A DNA stretch of 64,000 nt from positions 620,001-684,000 of the forward strand of contig NZ_SJPO01000002.1 of the NCBI RefSeq assembly GCF_007859935.1. Reading direction: 5' to 3'. The DNA comes from Posidoniimonas polymericola. GTDB taxonomy: Bacteria; Planctomycetota; Planctomycetia; Pirellulales; Lacipirellulaceae. Numbering within the stretch: position 1 is the first letter of the stretch; each line of letters opens with the position of its first letter. The notes below the pieces were generated by a model. The model had not been told where the DNA came from and did not search any database. It saw nothing but the letters and a program-made list of their open reading frames with translations. Positions 50,120-58,984 of the stretch are shown here, one piece after another. The translations under genes and the position numbers were made by a program.

Positions 50120-52452
50120 GACTGACTTCCGTTGGATCCGTTGTTCGCGTCGGCCGTGGCGTTGGCGGCGGGCCGGGGATCGACGCGCACCTCCGAGTAG
50201 CCCTGCGTGTACACCACCGGCTCGTCGGTCACGGTCAGCTTTGCCTGACACCCAAGTCCGCGGTGGCGGCCCGGCTTGGCGTCGGCGGCGATGACGAGCT
50301 TGAACGTGGCGGAGGTGGCGTCCTTGGTCACCTTGGTCGGCTCGGCAGCCACCCCCGGCGGCAACCGCACGAGGGTCAGCTCGGCCTCGCCGTCAAACTC
50401 GTGCCGCTGGTTGAGCTCGAGCGTCAGCTCGACCTCCTCGCCCTGTTTGCTGTTGACCGTGGGGACCTTCATGTCGAAGTACGGCTCGGCGACCGTCAGC
50501 TTCGCGAACGGCGTCGAGGCGTAGACCCGGCCGCCCGAGTTCAGCTCGCCGACAACGGTGATCTGCCAGTCGCCGGTGGTCGCGTTGCCATTCGCAGTGG
50601 CGGGGATGATCGCTTCATTCTGCCCCTTGGTGATCGACCGCGAGCGATTCGAGGAAACGCCGGGCGGGTTGTAGAGTGTGTAGATCCGGATTGCCTCGTC
50701 GAAGCCCTCGTTGCGATCGGCGATGATCTTGAGGTCCTTGGCCCCGCCCTGCACAAGCGGCGAGTTGGTAGGTTCGATCCGGATCCGGAACGGCAGCGGG
50801 TCGGTCACCGCTACCGCGGCCCGCTTGGCGAAGTGGCTCCACATCGGGCGGTTGTTCCGCCCACGGGCGAACCACGTCTGTTGCTCGAGCTGCGTTTCGA
50901 TCGGCTGCTCGCCCTCGGTCGGGCTCACCTCCAGGGGCGCCAGCGCGGCCGCCAGCGGCGCCTCTTCGGTCGCGCTGAACACCACCGGCACCCGGTTGTA
51001 GTTGGCGGCCAGCGGGAACGCCTCGGCCGTGACGCCGGGCGGAAGGTTTTCGAAGTCGACCCTGAGCTCACCCCCCAGGTCACGCCGGGTCACGGTGAGC
51101 AGCGTCGCGGTCTTGCCGCCGCGGGGGACCTCCAGGACGGTCGCCTCATAGCGGCGGCGTTCCTCGATCTTCACCTCGGCGATCGCCTTCCGCTCGGCCG
51201 CCTCGACATAGTAAACGTAGTCGGGCTGGCCGCGGTCCATCCGGTCGGAGACCTGCAGCAGGTAGGTCCCCTCCTCGGGCGCGGTGAAGCGGATATAGGG
51301 GTCGGGGGCGCCGCGGTCGTCATCGTTGCCGGCCAGATTCTTGCCGTCTGGGGTGAACACCCGCAGCACCGCGTCGAGCGGCGAGCGGAGCTCCCTCGCC
51401 TGCACCCGCAGCTCCCACACCTGCCCCTTCTTCGCCTCGAAGGAGTACCAGTCCTGGTCGCCCGTCTCGGCCAGCACGCCCACACCGCCGCCGGGGGCGG
51501 GCATGGGATTGGGCTCATTGCGGTTGTTGTTCGGCTCGGATTCGGCGGCCGGCGGTGCGTCGAGCAGCTTGATCGGCAGGGCCGATGGCGCCGTCCCGCG
51601 TTCGTCTTCGGGCCAGTACTCGTACTGGTCGCCCTCGCTCGGCATCCGCACCTGCTGCTTGCCGCCGTTGCCTCCGATCCACGCAACCTCTACTTCCACT
51701 CCGCGAGCGGCCGCCGGGGGAAACACGGCGTCTGGCCGGGGGAATTCGCCGACGTGCAGCCGGTAGACGCAGTTGTCGTCGCCGCGGTAGGCGGTCTCAC
51801 GCAGCCGCACAATGTACCGCCCGGTGTGAGGAGCGGTGACCGACAGGAACGCATCCTGGTGCGCGGCGGCGGCGTCGTCGCACTCGGCGATGACCTGGCC
51901 GCCCTCGTCGAGCAGCTCGAGCAGCGGGTCGAAGAACGTCCGGCCCATCCGCAGCCCCTCGACCTCGACCGACACCCGCTGGCCCTCGTTGGCGTTGAAC
52001 GCGAAGCAATCGATGTCCTCCCGCTTGATCACGCCGTTGACGGTCGAGCCGAACTCAATCGCCTGCGGCGCGTCCAGCGAGTCGTTGGGGTCGACCTCCG
52101 TAACCTCCGGCAGCACGCCGATGTGGAAGGTGCGGATCTCGCTGAGGCCGCTGTTGGTCCGCAGCCGCAGTTCGTGCCGGCCCAGCGGGCAGTCGGGCTC
52201 GATCTCCAACTGCACACGCGTGCGGTTGTCGTCAACCCGCTCGAGGGCGACCGTCTTCAGGCCCGGCTCGTAGAACACAACCTCTGCCGGGTCGATCCCG
52301 ATCCGGCCGCCGACAAAGTCGACCGAGACGGTGGTCCCCTGCCGGCCGCCGGCCGGTTCGAGCCGAGAGAGCCGCGGCTCGTAGGCAGTCGCCCGCAACG
52401 CGACGCCGAGCGACAACAGCAGCGCAACGAGCGTTTGTGTTGCGTGTCTCAC
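50116..52452 (-). CDS. Secreted protein with pre-peptidase C-terminal (PPC) domains
   Basis: A 778-residue exported protein. After a signal peptide (TLVALLLSLGVALRATA) there is an IPT/TIG-like strand block (PRLSRLEPAGGRQGTTVSVD), then two PPC-type beta sandwiches with the motif EVDPNDSLDAPQAIEFGSTVNGVI...DIDCFAFNANEGQRVSVEV and ETGDQDWYSFEAKKGQVWEL, and further Ig-like domains. No catalytic site is visible, so it is probably a binding or structural partner of the adjacent DUF1501 and DUF1553 proteins. It is 48 bases downstream of the DUF1501 gene and overlaps the next gene by 4 bases. Confidence 0.85.
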   Translation of the reverse strand: MRHATQTLVALLLSLGVALRATAYEPRLSRLEPAGGRQGTTVSVDFVGGRIGIDPAEVVFYEPGLKTVALERVDDNRTRVQLEIEPDCPLGRHELRLRTNSGLSEIRTFHIGVLPEVTEVDPNDSLDAPQAIEFGSTVNGVIKREDIDCFAFNANEGQRVSVEVEGLRMGRTFFDPLLELLDEGGQVIAECDDAAAAHQDAFLSVTAPHTGRYIVRLRETAYRGDDNCVYRLHVGEFPRPDAVFPPAAARGVEVEVAWIGGNGGKQQVRMPSEGDQYEYWPEDERGTAPSALPIKLLDAPPAAESEPNNNRNEPNPMPAPGGGVGVLAETGDQDWYSFEAKKGQVWELRVQARELRSPLDAVLRVFTPDGKNLAGNDDDRGAPDPYIRFTAPEEGTYLLQVSDRMDRGQPDYVYYVEAAERKAIAEVKIEERRRYEATVLEVPRGGKTATLLTVTRRDLGGELRVDFENLPPGVTAEAFPLAANYNRVPVVFSATEEAPLAAALAPLEVSPTEGEQPIETQLEQQTWFARGRNNRPMWSHFAKRAAVAVTDPLPFRIRIEPTNSPLVQGGAKDLKIIADRNEGFDEAIRIYTLYNPPGVSSNRSRSITKGQNEAIIPATANGNATTGDWQITVVGELNSGGRVYASTPFAKLTVAEPYFDMKVPTVNSKQGEEVELTLELNQRHEFDGEAELTLVRLPPGVAAEPTKVTKDATSATFKLVIAADAKPGRHRGLGCQAKLTVTDEPVVYTQGYSEVRVDPRPAANATADANNGSNGSQS

Positions 52453-52500
52453 TTGAATCCCCCCTGAAGTGACGAAACGCGGCGGTCTGCGATCGGCGGT

Positions 52501-53805
52501 CTACGCCAACAGTTCTTTGCGGACCTGGCCGCCGTCGATGATTTCGATGGGCCGGTCGCCCGGGGCCATCAGTTCCTTCTCCGGCGCGATGCCGAGTAGG
52601 TGGTACATCGTGGCGGCCAGGTCCTCCGGCGTGATCGGCGTGTCTTCGGGCTCCGCGGCGGTCGCGCCGGACGAGCCGATCACCGCGCCGCGGCGGAAGC
52701 CGCCGCCGGCCATCGCCACGCTGAACACCTTGGACCAGTGGTCGCGGCCGGCGGTGTTGTTGATCTTGGGCGTGCGGCCAAACTCCGACGATACCAGCAC
52801 GACGGTCTCGTCGAGCAGGCCGCGCTCGTCGAGGTCGGCGATCAGGGTCGCGAACGCCTGGTCAAACGGCGGGAGCTGGCGCCGCATGTTGTTGGTGATG
52901 TCGTTGTGGTGGTCCCAGCCCCCGTATGACAGCGACACGAACCGGGCGCCCGCCTCGACCAGGCGGCGGGCGAGCAGCATCCGCTGCCCCGCCTCGTGGC
53001 GGCCGTAGCGGTCACGCACCTTGTTGTCTTCCTTGTTCATGTCGAACGCCTCGCGGGCGTGCTGCGAGCCGACCAGGCTGAACGCCCGCTGGTAAAACTC
53101 GTCCATCGCGGCGACCGCGTCCGAGGCGGTCCGCTCGGTGAACCGTCCGTTGACCGTTTCGAGCGCCGCCAGCCGCCGGTGGTAAACGTCGTCGCTGACA
53201 AAGTTGGGCCGCTCGAGGTCGCGGACCTTGAAGTCGCCGCGGGCCGGGTCGCTGCCGACGCTGAACGGCGCGTACGCGGTGCTCAGGTAGCCGCTGCTGG
53301 CGTACGGGTTAGGGGCGTTCGGGATGCAGACGTACGGCGGCAGGTTCTCGCGGGGGCCGAACTCGTGGCTCACCACGCTGCCGAAGCTGGGGTACGTCAG
53401 CGCCGGGCTCGGGCGGTAACCGGTCATCATGTTGTGCTGGCCGCGCTCGTGGGCGGCCTCGCCGTGCGTGACCGAGCGGACCACGGTCAGCTTGTCGGCG
53501 ACCCCGGCGGTGCGGCGGAGCAACTCACCGAAGCGGACGCCCGGCAGCTTGGTTTCTACCGAGCCGAGCTCGCCGCGGTACTCGATTGGCGCCTCCGGCT
53601 TGGGGTCCCAAGACTCCTGGGCCGAGAGCCCGCCCTGCAGAAAGATATGGATCACGCTCTTGGCGGTCACGGGCGGCGTCACGTACTTGTTCGACGCGGC
53701 CTGCGCGGCTCGCAGTGCGAAGAAGTCGCCCAGGTTGAGTCCCAACCCGGCGATGGCGCCGGCCGTAAGGAAACCACGGCGTCTAATACGAGTTCGATTA
53801 CCCAT
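52501..53805 (-). CDS. DUF1501 (sulfatase-like) Tat-exported protein
   Basis: A 434-residue protein. The ATG at 53805 opens a twin-arginine signal (TRIRRRGFLTAGAIAGLGLNLGDFFAL). The DUF1501 core includes SVIHIFLQGGLSAQESWDPKPEAP, VVRSVTHGEAAHERGQHNMMTGY, VSLSYGGWDHHNDITNNM, TVVLVSSEFGRTPKINNTAGRDHW and a C-terminal MYHLLGI block. The fold resembles alkaline-phosphatase/sulfatase enzymes, but the catalytic Cys/Ser-sulfatase motif is absent, so activity is unknown. It is the first gene of a four-gene set with the PPC, DUF1553 and WD40-cytochrome genes. Longer in-frame starts extend into non-coding sequence. Confidence 0.92.
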   Translation of the reverse strand: MGNRTRIRRRGFLTAGAIAGLGLNLGDFFALRAAQAASNKYVTPPVTAKSVIHIFLQGGLSAQESWDPKPEAPIEYRGELGSVETKLPGVRFGELLRRTAGVADKLTVVRSVTHGEAAHERGQHNMMTGYRPSPALTYPSFGSVVSHEFGPRENLPPYVCIPNAPNPYASSGYLSTAYAPFSVGSDPARGDFKVRDLERPNFVSDDVYHRRLAALETVNGRFTERTASDAVAAMDEFYQRAFSLVGSQHAREAFDMNKEDNKVRDRYGRHEAGQRMLLARRLVEAGARFVSLSYGGWDHHNDITNNMRRQLPPFDQAFATLIADLDERGLLDETVVLVSSEFGRTPKINNTAGRDHWSKVFSVAMAGGGFRRGAVIGSSGATAAEPEDTPITPEDLAATMYHLLGIAPEKELMAPGDRPIEIIDGGQVRKELLA

Positions 53806-54316
53806 AGCAATTCGACTCCTGGGAGCGGAGTTCGCTCGGTATACGATCAATGAGAGATCGGGCAAAGAAGGGGCCCGAACGGGGCAGCACGACTTCGGGT
53901 CGCTGGTCGGCATCGGTCGTCGACCGGGTGTCGCCGCGCGCGGCAGATGGAGGGCTTCAGGGGGGAGGCAAGTCAATCCAGCGGGCGCATCGCTCTGACT
54001 GGTTGCCTGCACTGTAACGATGAGGGCCCGGGAAGTCAAAATTCCCTGGAGAACCGAGAATCCACTGCGCAATAGCACAGGGCGTCGAGCCGCCCTTGCG
54101 CACGCTGGGCAAACAGGGCGGAATAGATGAGGGGCACGCCGCAAATGTGTCGGTCGGCGTCCCGTTGAAGCGTCGCTCAGGCCGACCAAGGCGTCTCCGC
54201 GGAGCGGCGTCAATGTGCCGCTCCGCGGTAGGGCGTGAAGGCAGCTCCCTTGAGGCCGGGTAGGCCGTAAGAGGCAGCCATGGACCTGCGGGCGGTGCGA
54301 GGTCCGCCGCGGGTCG
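53806..54316. other. Intergenic region with a 12-bp hairpin downstream of csrA
   Basis: About 510 bases between csrA and the DUF1501 gene, both on the minus strand. It holds a perfect hairpin (54197-54208 with 54217-54228, CCGCGGAGCGGC and complement, 8-base loop) about 90 bases after the csrA stop, without a T-run. I see no gene here. The promoter of the DUF1501 operon is presumably close to 53850. Confidence 0.5.
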
Positions 54317-54556
54317 CTAGGCGACGCTGTTGGCCGCCGGGGACGCGAGCAGCGAAGGCACGGCGATCGGTTCCTGCGGGGCGAGAGGCGCCGCGGGCGA
54401 TGTCTCCCACGGCTCGAGTTCGTCGCGCAGGACGAGCATGTCACTCGGGGCTTCGATGCCCACCCGGACCTTATCGCCGGACACCTTAACGATCGTAACA
54501 ACGACCGAATCGCCAACTCGGATTCGCTGAGTCTCTTTGCGTGATAGCACGAGCAT
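54317..54556 (-). CDS. csrA: Carbon storage regulator CsrA
   Basis: A 79-residue RNA-binding protein. The core MLVLSRKETQRIRVGDSVVVTIVKVSGDKVRVGIEAPSDM is the standard CsrA beta fold, ending in the conserved GIEAP block with the RNA-binding Arg/Val region; it is followed by a tail of about 35 residues that is Pro/Ala-rich. CsrA binds GGA motifs in mRNA leaders and controls translation. GGAGG precedes the ATG at 54556 by 5 bases; an in-frame ATG at 54574 is less likely. It has its own promoter, leader hairpin and isolated position. No FliW gene is in the window. Confidence 0.93.
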   Translation of the reverse strand: MLVLSRKETQRIRVGDSVVVTIVKVSGDKVRVGIEAPSDMLVLRDELEPWETSPAAPLAPQEPIAVPSLLASPAANSVA

Positions 54557-54633
54557 AGGGGACCTCCGTGTCATGAAGCGGGTTCGTCTACCGCGGGGCC
54601 GAAATGCCGGCTCCGCTTGCACAGACCGGGCGT

Positions 54634-54658
54634 GACGGCGGGTGGGTCTCCCGCCGTC
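54634..54658 (-). promoter_or_regulatory. Leader hairpin upstream of csrA
   Basis: A perfect 9-bp stem (GACGGCGGG/CCCGCCGTC) with a 7-base loop in the csrA 5' leader. The transcript strand shows GGGAGA at the stem-loop border, so a GGA is exposed near the loop, as CsrA prefers. Confidence 0.5.
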
Positions 54659-54671
54659 GGCTGTGCACGTA

Positions 54672-54701
54672 TGTATACTAAACCCGGTGTGCGCTTGTCA
54701 A
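54672..54701 (-). promoter_or_regulatory. Sigma-70-type promoter of csrA
   Basis: On the minus strand TTGACA (54696-54701) and TATACA (54672-54677) are 18 bases apart. The transcript would start near 54665, giving a leader of about 108 bases. Confidence 0.7.
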
Positions 54702-54776
54702 CTACTTCTGCCGTTCACGGCGCCGCAAATCCTTCGCGGCGCCGGGTCGGAGTGGTGGGCTGCAAGCCGCCGCCAA

Positions 54777-55052
54777 TTAGGCGGCGCACGGAGCCGGCGC
54801 GGTCATAAACCGTTCGCCTTGCGAACCATAAAACAGGATCGACTGAGCTTCCATGTCCCAGATGGCGGTCAACTGAAGCTGGCGTGGACCATGCAGACAG
54901 AAGTGCCAACCGCACCGTCTGCCCGCTCTTTCGAGCGAGCGTTGGCTTAGCTGGAAGCAGTCTGTCCGCAGGTTGTCGCGAGAGCAGAGTGTGGAGTGAA
55001 TGAACTCTTTCACCGCGTTGAAACGCTCGGTGTAACTCACATCCTGATCCAT
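54777..55052 (-). CDS. Small conserved-looking hypothetical protein (91 aa)
   Basis: A 91-residue cytoplasmic protein starting MDQDVSYTERFNAVKEFIHSTL, with FQLSQRSLERAGRRCGWHFCL and HGPRQLQLTAIWDMEAQSILFYGSQGERF. The alternation of helix then beta strands looks protein-like, and from memory short proteins of this shape recur in Pirellulales. No function is known to me. It lies between csrA and spoVG on the same strand, about 75 bases from the csrA promoter. A longer start at 55103 would add 17 residues. Confidence 0.6.
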   Translation of the reverse strand: MDQDVSYTERFNAVKEFIHSTLCSRDNLRTDCFQLSQRSLERAGRRCGWHFCLHGPRQLQLTAIWDMEAQSILFYGSQGERFMTAPAPCAA

Positions 55053-55382
55053 ACGCTCGCAACGCCTCCCTGTTGCCCGCCGAGAGGTCCAGGCGTTCGT
55101 CACGCCTGCTCGCCCCTCCGCACCCTTCCGACACCAACAAGTATCGGTGCCGGTGGATGGGTATCTTTGGTGCTCTTGGTAAAATGCGACGCCTTGGTGG
55201 TCTGGCGTGTTTTGTGCCGCCGCGCAGAAGCGGTTCGGCAGAGCGATGTATCGACCGGTCGCGACTCACAACGGCCGAATGGCGTAGTCGCGCAGCACAG
55301 GATCTCCGATCGCCAAAGGCGCCGCAGGCTGCGCGGTTTAACGGCCCGTAGAACCGACTCACGCGTAGTGATCGCGAGGCGT
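55053..55382. other. Intergenic region between small gene and spoVG
   Basis: About 330 bases after the spoVG stop. No convincing gene, RNA or terminator with a T-run is visible; some longer frames crossing it are shadows. Confidence 0.45.
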
Positions 55383-56027
55383 TTACTCTTCGAAGATTCC
55401 CGAACCGAAGCCCCCCTCGGCGCTCTTCGCGTTCGGCGAGGCCGAGTCCGCCGTCGAGTCCGCCATCGACGACCCGCCGGGCCGGCGGTGCGGGCCGCTC
55501 ACCGAGTTGGGCATCGGGTCGCCCGCCGGCGGGTGGTGCGGGCGGCTGACGGTGCTGGAGCTGTGCGGCGAGTCGACGCGGCGGGTCTCGACCTCGTCGG
55601 TCGAGTAGTCCTCGCCGTCCAGGTCGTCGTACCGCGAGATGTAGCCGGGCTGGCTCGAGAGCTTCAGCTCGTTCTCGTACTCCCGGATCACGTGCTCCTG
55701 GATCATCTCGCGGCACGCGGAGTTGATCGGGTGGGCGATGTCGGCGTAGAGCTTCGCGCGGCCGTCGGCGTCCTTGATCAAGCGGTTCTCGGCCAGGCGG
55801 CTGCCGCACTGGTTGCAGTGGTTGGCCCGCAGGTGGTTCTTCATCCCGCACTTGGGGCAGTGCGAGGTGAGCTTGCGGCTTGGCATCGCGACAAACGGCC
55901 CGCTGGAGCCCTCGATGATCTTGAGGTCACGCACGACGAAGCAGTCGTCGAACGTGAGGGAGCAGAACGCCTTGAGCCGCTCTTGAGACTCGTCCATGAG
56001 CTTGATGCGAACTTCGGTGATCTCCAT
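55383..56027 (-). CDS. spoVG: SpoVG family protein with inserted zinc ribbon
   Basis: A 214-residue protein. Residues 1-55 match SpoVG ([52 protein letters not shown]). A zinc ribbon follows ([22 protein letters not shown]), then SpoVG resumes ([30 protein letters not shown]). The last 95 residues are disordered, Ser/Pro/His-rich. SpoVG is a nucleic-acid-binding regulator in other bacteria. GGAGG precedes the ATG by 5 bases. The gene is 29 bases downstream of ispE, and ispE/spoVG neighbourhoods also occur in Bacillus. The ribbon suggests altered nucleic-acid recognition, which is inference. Confidence 0.88.
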   Translation of the reverse strand: MEITEVRIKLMDESQERLKAFCSLTFDDCFVVRDLKIIEGSSGPFVAMPSRKLTSHCPKCGMKNHLRANHCNQCGSRLAENRLIKDADGRAKLYADIAHPINSACREMIQEHVIREYENELKLSSQPGYISRYDDLDGEDYSTDEVETRRVDSPHSSSTVSRPHHPPAGDPMPNSVSGPHRRPGGSSMADSTADSASPNAKSAEGGFGSGIFEE

Positions 56028-56056
56028 CCTTACCTCCGGGTGAGTCCGTTGTGCCG

Positions 56057-56968
56057 CTAGGCGGTGCATGTGGCGACGGCCCAGGCTGCCTGCCGGGCCC
56101 TCAGCCAGGCCACGGCCTGCAGGGCTTGTTGGTGCGAGCGGCACACGCCGAAGTAGGCGGCGCCGCTGCCTGTCATTTGATGGGCAACAAACGGGAATTG
56201 GTGGAACGCCGCGGCCAGCATGCGGAGCTCGTCGCAGAGCTCCATAGCCGCGGCTTGTAGCTGGTTTGACACGAGGGATGGCAACTTTTGCCACCTGCCG
56301 TGTCGGAGGGCCGCCAGTAGCTTCGTTACGGAGCCGCCATCGGCTTCCCCCGGCGTGCATCGCGAGAAAACTTCCGCTGTAGAGAGGCCCGCCGCTGGCT
56401 TGGCAATGACACACGGCACGCCGGCGGGGATCGGCGCCGGCGTGACCTGCTCGCCGCGGCCCTCGCACAGGTTGGCGGTGCCGGATAGCTGTCCGGGGAC
56501 GTCGCTGCCTACCGCGGCGGCGACCGAGAGTGCTTCTTCTGGTGTGAGCCGCAGGTCCCACAGGTGGTTGGCCGCGACAATCGCCGCCGCGGCGTCGCTC
56601 GAACCGCCGCCCAGGCCCGCCTGCGACGGGATCCGCTTTTCGATCGTGACGTGGCAGCCCGCCTCAAGCCGCCGCGCGGCCCACACGCCGCGGAGCGCCC
56701 GCGTGACCAGGTTGCGGTCGTCGGTGGGAACCTGCGAAGCGTCGATCGAGCGGTGGTGAGACCTGATTGTCAGCCGCACCTCGCCGCGCAGGGCGTTGTC
56801 GGGCCGGAGGCAGAGGGTGTCACTCAGCCGCACCGGGCAGAGCAGGGTGCGGATTCCGTGAAAGCCGTCGGGACGCCTAGGCAGAACGTCTAGATAGACG
56901 TTCAACTTGGCCGGCGCTTCGATGAGCCAGCCGGCCGGGGACTCGCGGGGTATGCGCATACCCTGCAT
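56057..56968 (-). CDS. ispE: 4-diphosphocytidyl-2-C-methyl-D-erythritol kinase
   Basis: A 303-residue GHMP kinase of the non-mevalonate isoprenoid pathway, which phosphorylates CDP-methylerythritol. Motif 1 is [22 protein letters not shown]; the GHMP ATP loop is [30 protein letters not shown] matches the GADVPFFL block, with Gly-Gln replacing the usual Phe-Phe; the C-terminal [12 protein letters not shown] is the third GHMP motif. The ATG at 56968 is used; the ATG at 56959 is also possible. A candidate promoter lies at 57147-57175. It is followed by spoVG, probably on one transcript. Confidence 0.92.
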   Translation of the reverse strand: MQGMRIPRESPAGWLIEAPAKLNVYLDVLPRRPDGFHGIRTLLCPVRLSDTLCLRPDNALRGEVRLTIRSHHRSIDASQVPTDDRNLVTRALRGVWAARRLEAGCHVTIEKRIPSQAGLGGGSSDAAAAIVAANHLWDLRLTPEEALSVAAAVGSDVPGQLSGTANLCEGRGEQVTPAPIPAGVPCVIAKPAAGLSTAEVFSRCTPGEADGGSVTKLLAALRHGRWQKLPSLVSNQLQAAAMELCDELRMLAAAFHQFPFVAHQMTGSGAAYFGVCRSHQQALQAVAWLRARQAAWAVATCTA

Positions 56969-57331
56969 GGGGGCGTCCTTGTCATGTGAGGGGCAACCCG
57001 GCGGACTTTGTGTCGACGCTCTCCCCGCCTATCCTCCGAGCAAACCGTCGACCCAATCCTGCGGCCTCGGTTTTTGTGGGAGTCACTCAGATGCCGGCAC
57101 ATCGCTCGCGAGCTGTCGCTGGTAACCTAACTCTTGACGTCGAAAAATCTTAAAGAAAATCGGCTTGCGGGTCAATGTAACTTGCTATCGCCACAGGAAG
57201 CCACATCAGTTTGCAACGCGAGGGCGGTCGCGTCGTTCACCTTTCGGCACTGCCTCTAAACCAACCCCGCTCATAGGCTATAGTTGCTCGAAACTGCCAA
57301 TACCCCCACAAATGTTACCAACGCGACCGCA
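56969..57331. other. Divergent promoter region of ispE and DUF368 gene
   Basis: About 360 bases between two divergent genes, AT-richer than its surroundings near 57140-57180. It holds the ispE promoter candidate listed separately and no gene. Confidence 0.5.
57147..57175 (-). promoter_or_regulatory. Candidate sigma-70 promoter of ispE
   Basis: On the minus strand TTGACC (57170-57175) and TAAGAT (57147-57152) are 17 bases apart. The transcript would start near 57140, about 170 bases before ispE. Confidence 0.45.
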
Positions 57332-58330
57332 ATGACGTCTGATGACTTACCCCGCGAATGCTTCAAGGAGGACCTCAAACACGCCGCCCGAGGATTTGCC
57401 ATGGGGGCGGCGGACATTGTGCCTGGCGTGTCCGGCGGCACGGTAGCGCTCGTCCTGGGCATCTACCAGCGGCTGGTGACGGCGGTCAGCCATGTGGACG
57501 CCACTCTGCTGGGAATGGTGGCCCGACGCGAGTGGGGAGCGGCCGCCCGACGGCTCGACCTGCGGTTCTTGGTAGCCCTGGCGGTCGGAATCCTGACCGG
57601 GGCCGCCGGCCTGGCGGGCCTGATGCACACACTGCTCGAGGACCACACCGAGGCGACCTTCGCCGCATTCTTTGGGCTGATCCTGGCGTCGGGGCTGCTG
57701 GTCGGCAAAATGTGCCGCCCCAGCACCAGCGGCCAGCTCTGGCGCTGCGTCCTGCTCGGCGCCGCCGGCGTGGGCGTCGCCTATCTGCTGGTCAGCCAAG
57801 CAGGGATCTCCAACCGACCGGGCCTCGGCTATACCTTCCTGTGCGGCTGCATCGGCATCTGCGCGATGATCTTGCCCGGCGTGAGCGGCTCCTACTTGCT
57901 GCTGCTGCTCGACAAGTACCACGAGATCACCGGCATCATCAAGAACCTAGTGCACCTGGATGTCACCGCCTCTGATCTCGCGACGCTCATGGTGTTTGCC
58001 CTGGGGTGCCTGGTGGGGCTGCTCGCGTTCAGCAAGCTGCTCAAGTGGGTCCTGGTGCGGCACTACACGGCTACGATGGCTGTGCTGTGCGGGTTCATGA
58101 TTGGATCGCTGTACAAGGTCTGGCCGTTTCAGGCAGGCGACGCGCCCGTCGACGCGCCGTTCAAGGAACGCGCCGCCAGCATGCACCCCGTCTGGCCAGA
58201 GGCGTTTGGCGGCCACGAGTGGACCTGCCTCGGTGTCGCGGCAGGATGCTTTGTGGGCGTGCTGGTGATCGACGCCGTTGCGCGGCGTGGCGACCGGTTG
58301 CCTGTGGCCGACCATGTGCCGGCCAGCTAG
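57332..58330 (+). CDS. DUF368 family membrane protein (possible undecaprenyl-phosphate translocase)
   Basis: A 332-residue multi-pass protein of about eight helices. RGFAMGAADIVPGVSGGTVALVLGIY and CGCIGICAMILPGVSGSYLLLLLDKY are the two PGVSG repeats that define DUF368. Members of this family (PopT) have been linked to recycling of undecaprenyl phosphate across the membrane, which fits a role in envelope or exopolysaccharide synthesis, though not shown here. The ATG at 57332 starts the basic cytoplasmic N-terminus; a TTG at 57284 would add 16 residues. It is convergent with tmk, stops 9 bases apart. Confidence 0.88.
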   Translation: MTSDDLPRECFKEDLKHAARGFAMGAADIVPGVSGGTVALVLGIYQRLVTAVSHVDATLLGMVARREWGAAARRLDLRFLVALAVGILTGAAGLAGLMHTLLEDHTEATFAAFFGLILASGLLVGKMCRPSTSGQLWRCVLLGAAGVGVAYLLVSQAGISNRPGLGYTFLCGCIGICAMILPGVSGSYLLLLLDKYHEITGIIKNLVHLDVTASDLATLMVFALGCLVGLLAFSKLLKWVLVRHYTATMAVLCGFMIGSLYKVWPFQAGDAPVDAPFKERAASMHPVWPEAFGGHEWTCLGVAAGCFVGVLVIDAVARRGDRLPVADHVPAS

Positions 58331-58339
58331 ATCAGCCGG

Positions 58340-58945
58340 CTAGATCAGCTTCTCGGCGATCCCGCGGATCTCGCCGCTGACCTGCTCGATCGTGCGGGCC
58401 GCGTCCACCACGTGCACCCGCTCGGGGACGAGCCGCGCCTCGGCCAGGAAACCCTCACGCACCCGGCGGCGGTAGTCGTCGCCGCGGCTCTCCATCCGGT
58501 CGCGGTCCCGCTGCATGCGGGAGTCGGCTTCGGCGGGGTCCATGTCGAGCAGGAAGGTCGCGTCGGGGTGCAGCCCGTGGACCGCCGCCTCGCCGACCGA
58601 CTTCACCAGCTCGGGGTCGAGCCCCCCCGCGTGCCCCTGGTACACCACGTTCGCCAGCAGGTACCGGTCGGAGACCACCACCTCGCCGCGGGCGAGCGCG
58701 GGGCGGATGACCTCTTCTACTAGTTGAGCGCGGGCCGCCATGTACAAAAGCATCTCGCTGCGGGCCGAGATCGGCGTGTCGTCCGGCGCGTGCAGCACGA
58801 TGTCGCGGACGCACTCGCCGAGCGGCGTGCTGCCGGGGTCGCGGCACTCGCAGACCGTCAGCCCCCTGCCCCGCAGCCACTCACAGAGCAGCCGGATCTG
58901 TGTTGTCTTGCCGACGCCGTCGACGCCATCGAAGGTGAAGAACAT
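58340..58945 (-). CDS. tmk: Thymidylate kinase
   Basis: A 201-residue P-loop kinase converting dTMP to dTDP. It starts MFFTFDGVDGVGKTTQIRLLCEWL (Walker A GVDGVGKT), has the CRDPGSTPLGE loop that binds the substrate, SDRYLLANVVYQG (DR motif) and TFLLDMDPAEADSRMQRDRDRMESRG, the LID segment. Length is typical of the family. It is 39 bases downstream of the WYL-domain gene on the same strand and convergent with the DUF368 gene. Confidence 0.94.
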   Translation of the reverse strand: MFFTFDGVDGVGKTTQIRLLCEWLRGRGLTVCECRDPGSTPLGECVRDIVLHAPDDTPISARSEMLLYMAARAQLVEEVIRPALARGEVVVSDRYLLANVVYQGHAGGLDPELVKSVGEAAVHGLHPDATFLLDMDPAEADSRMQRDRDRMESRGDDYRRRVREGFLAEARLVPERVHVVDAARTIEQVSGEIRGIAEKLI

Positions 58946-58984
58946 GCCCGCGAGTATAGCCGCTCTGCCTACCGCTGGCGCTAG

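Noticed and set aside
54197..54228. Hairpin after csrA as a Rho-independent terminator
   Set aside because: The 12-bp stem is perfect but no T-run follows in the transcribed direction, so it is listed only within the intergenic entry.
58318..58352. Short direct repeat GCTAGATCAGC between DUF368 and tmk as an attachment site
   Set aside because: Only 11 bases, adjacent copies, no element between them; likely slippage.
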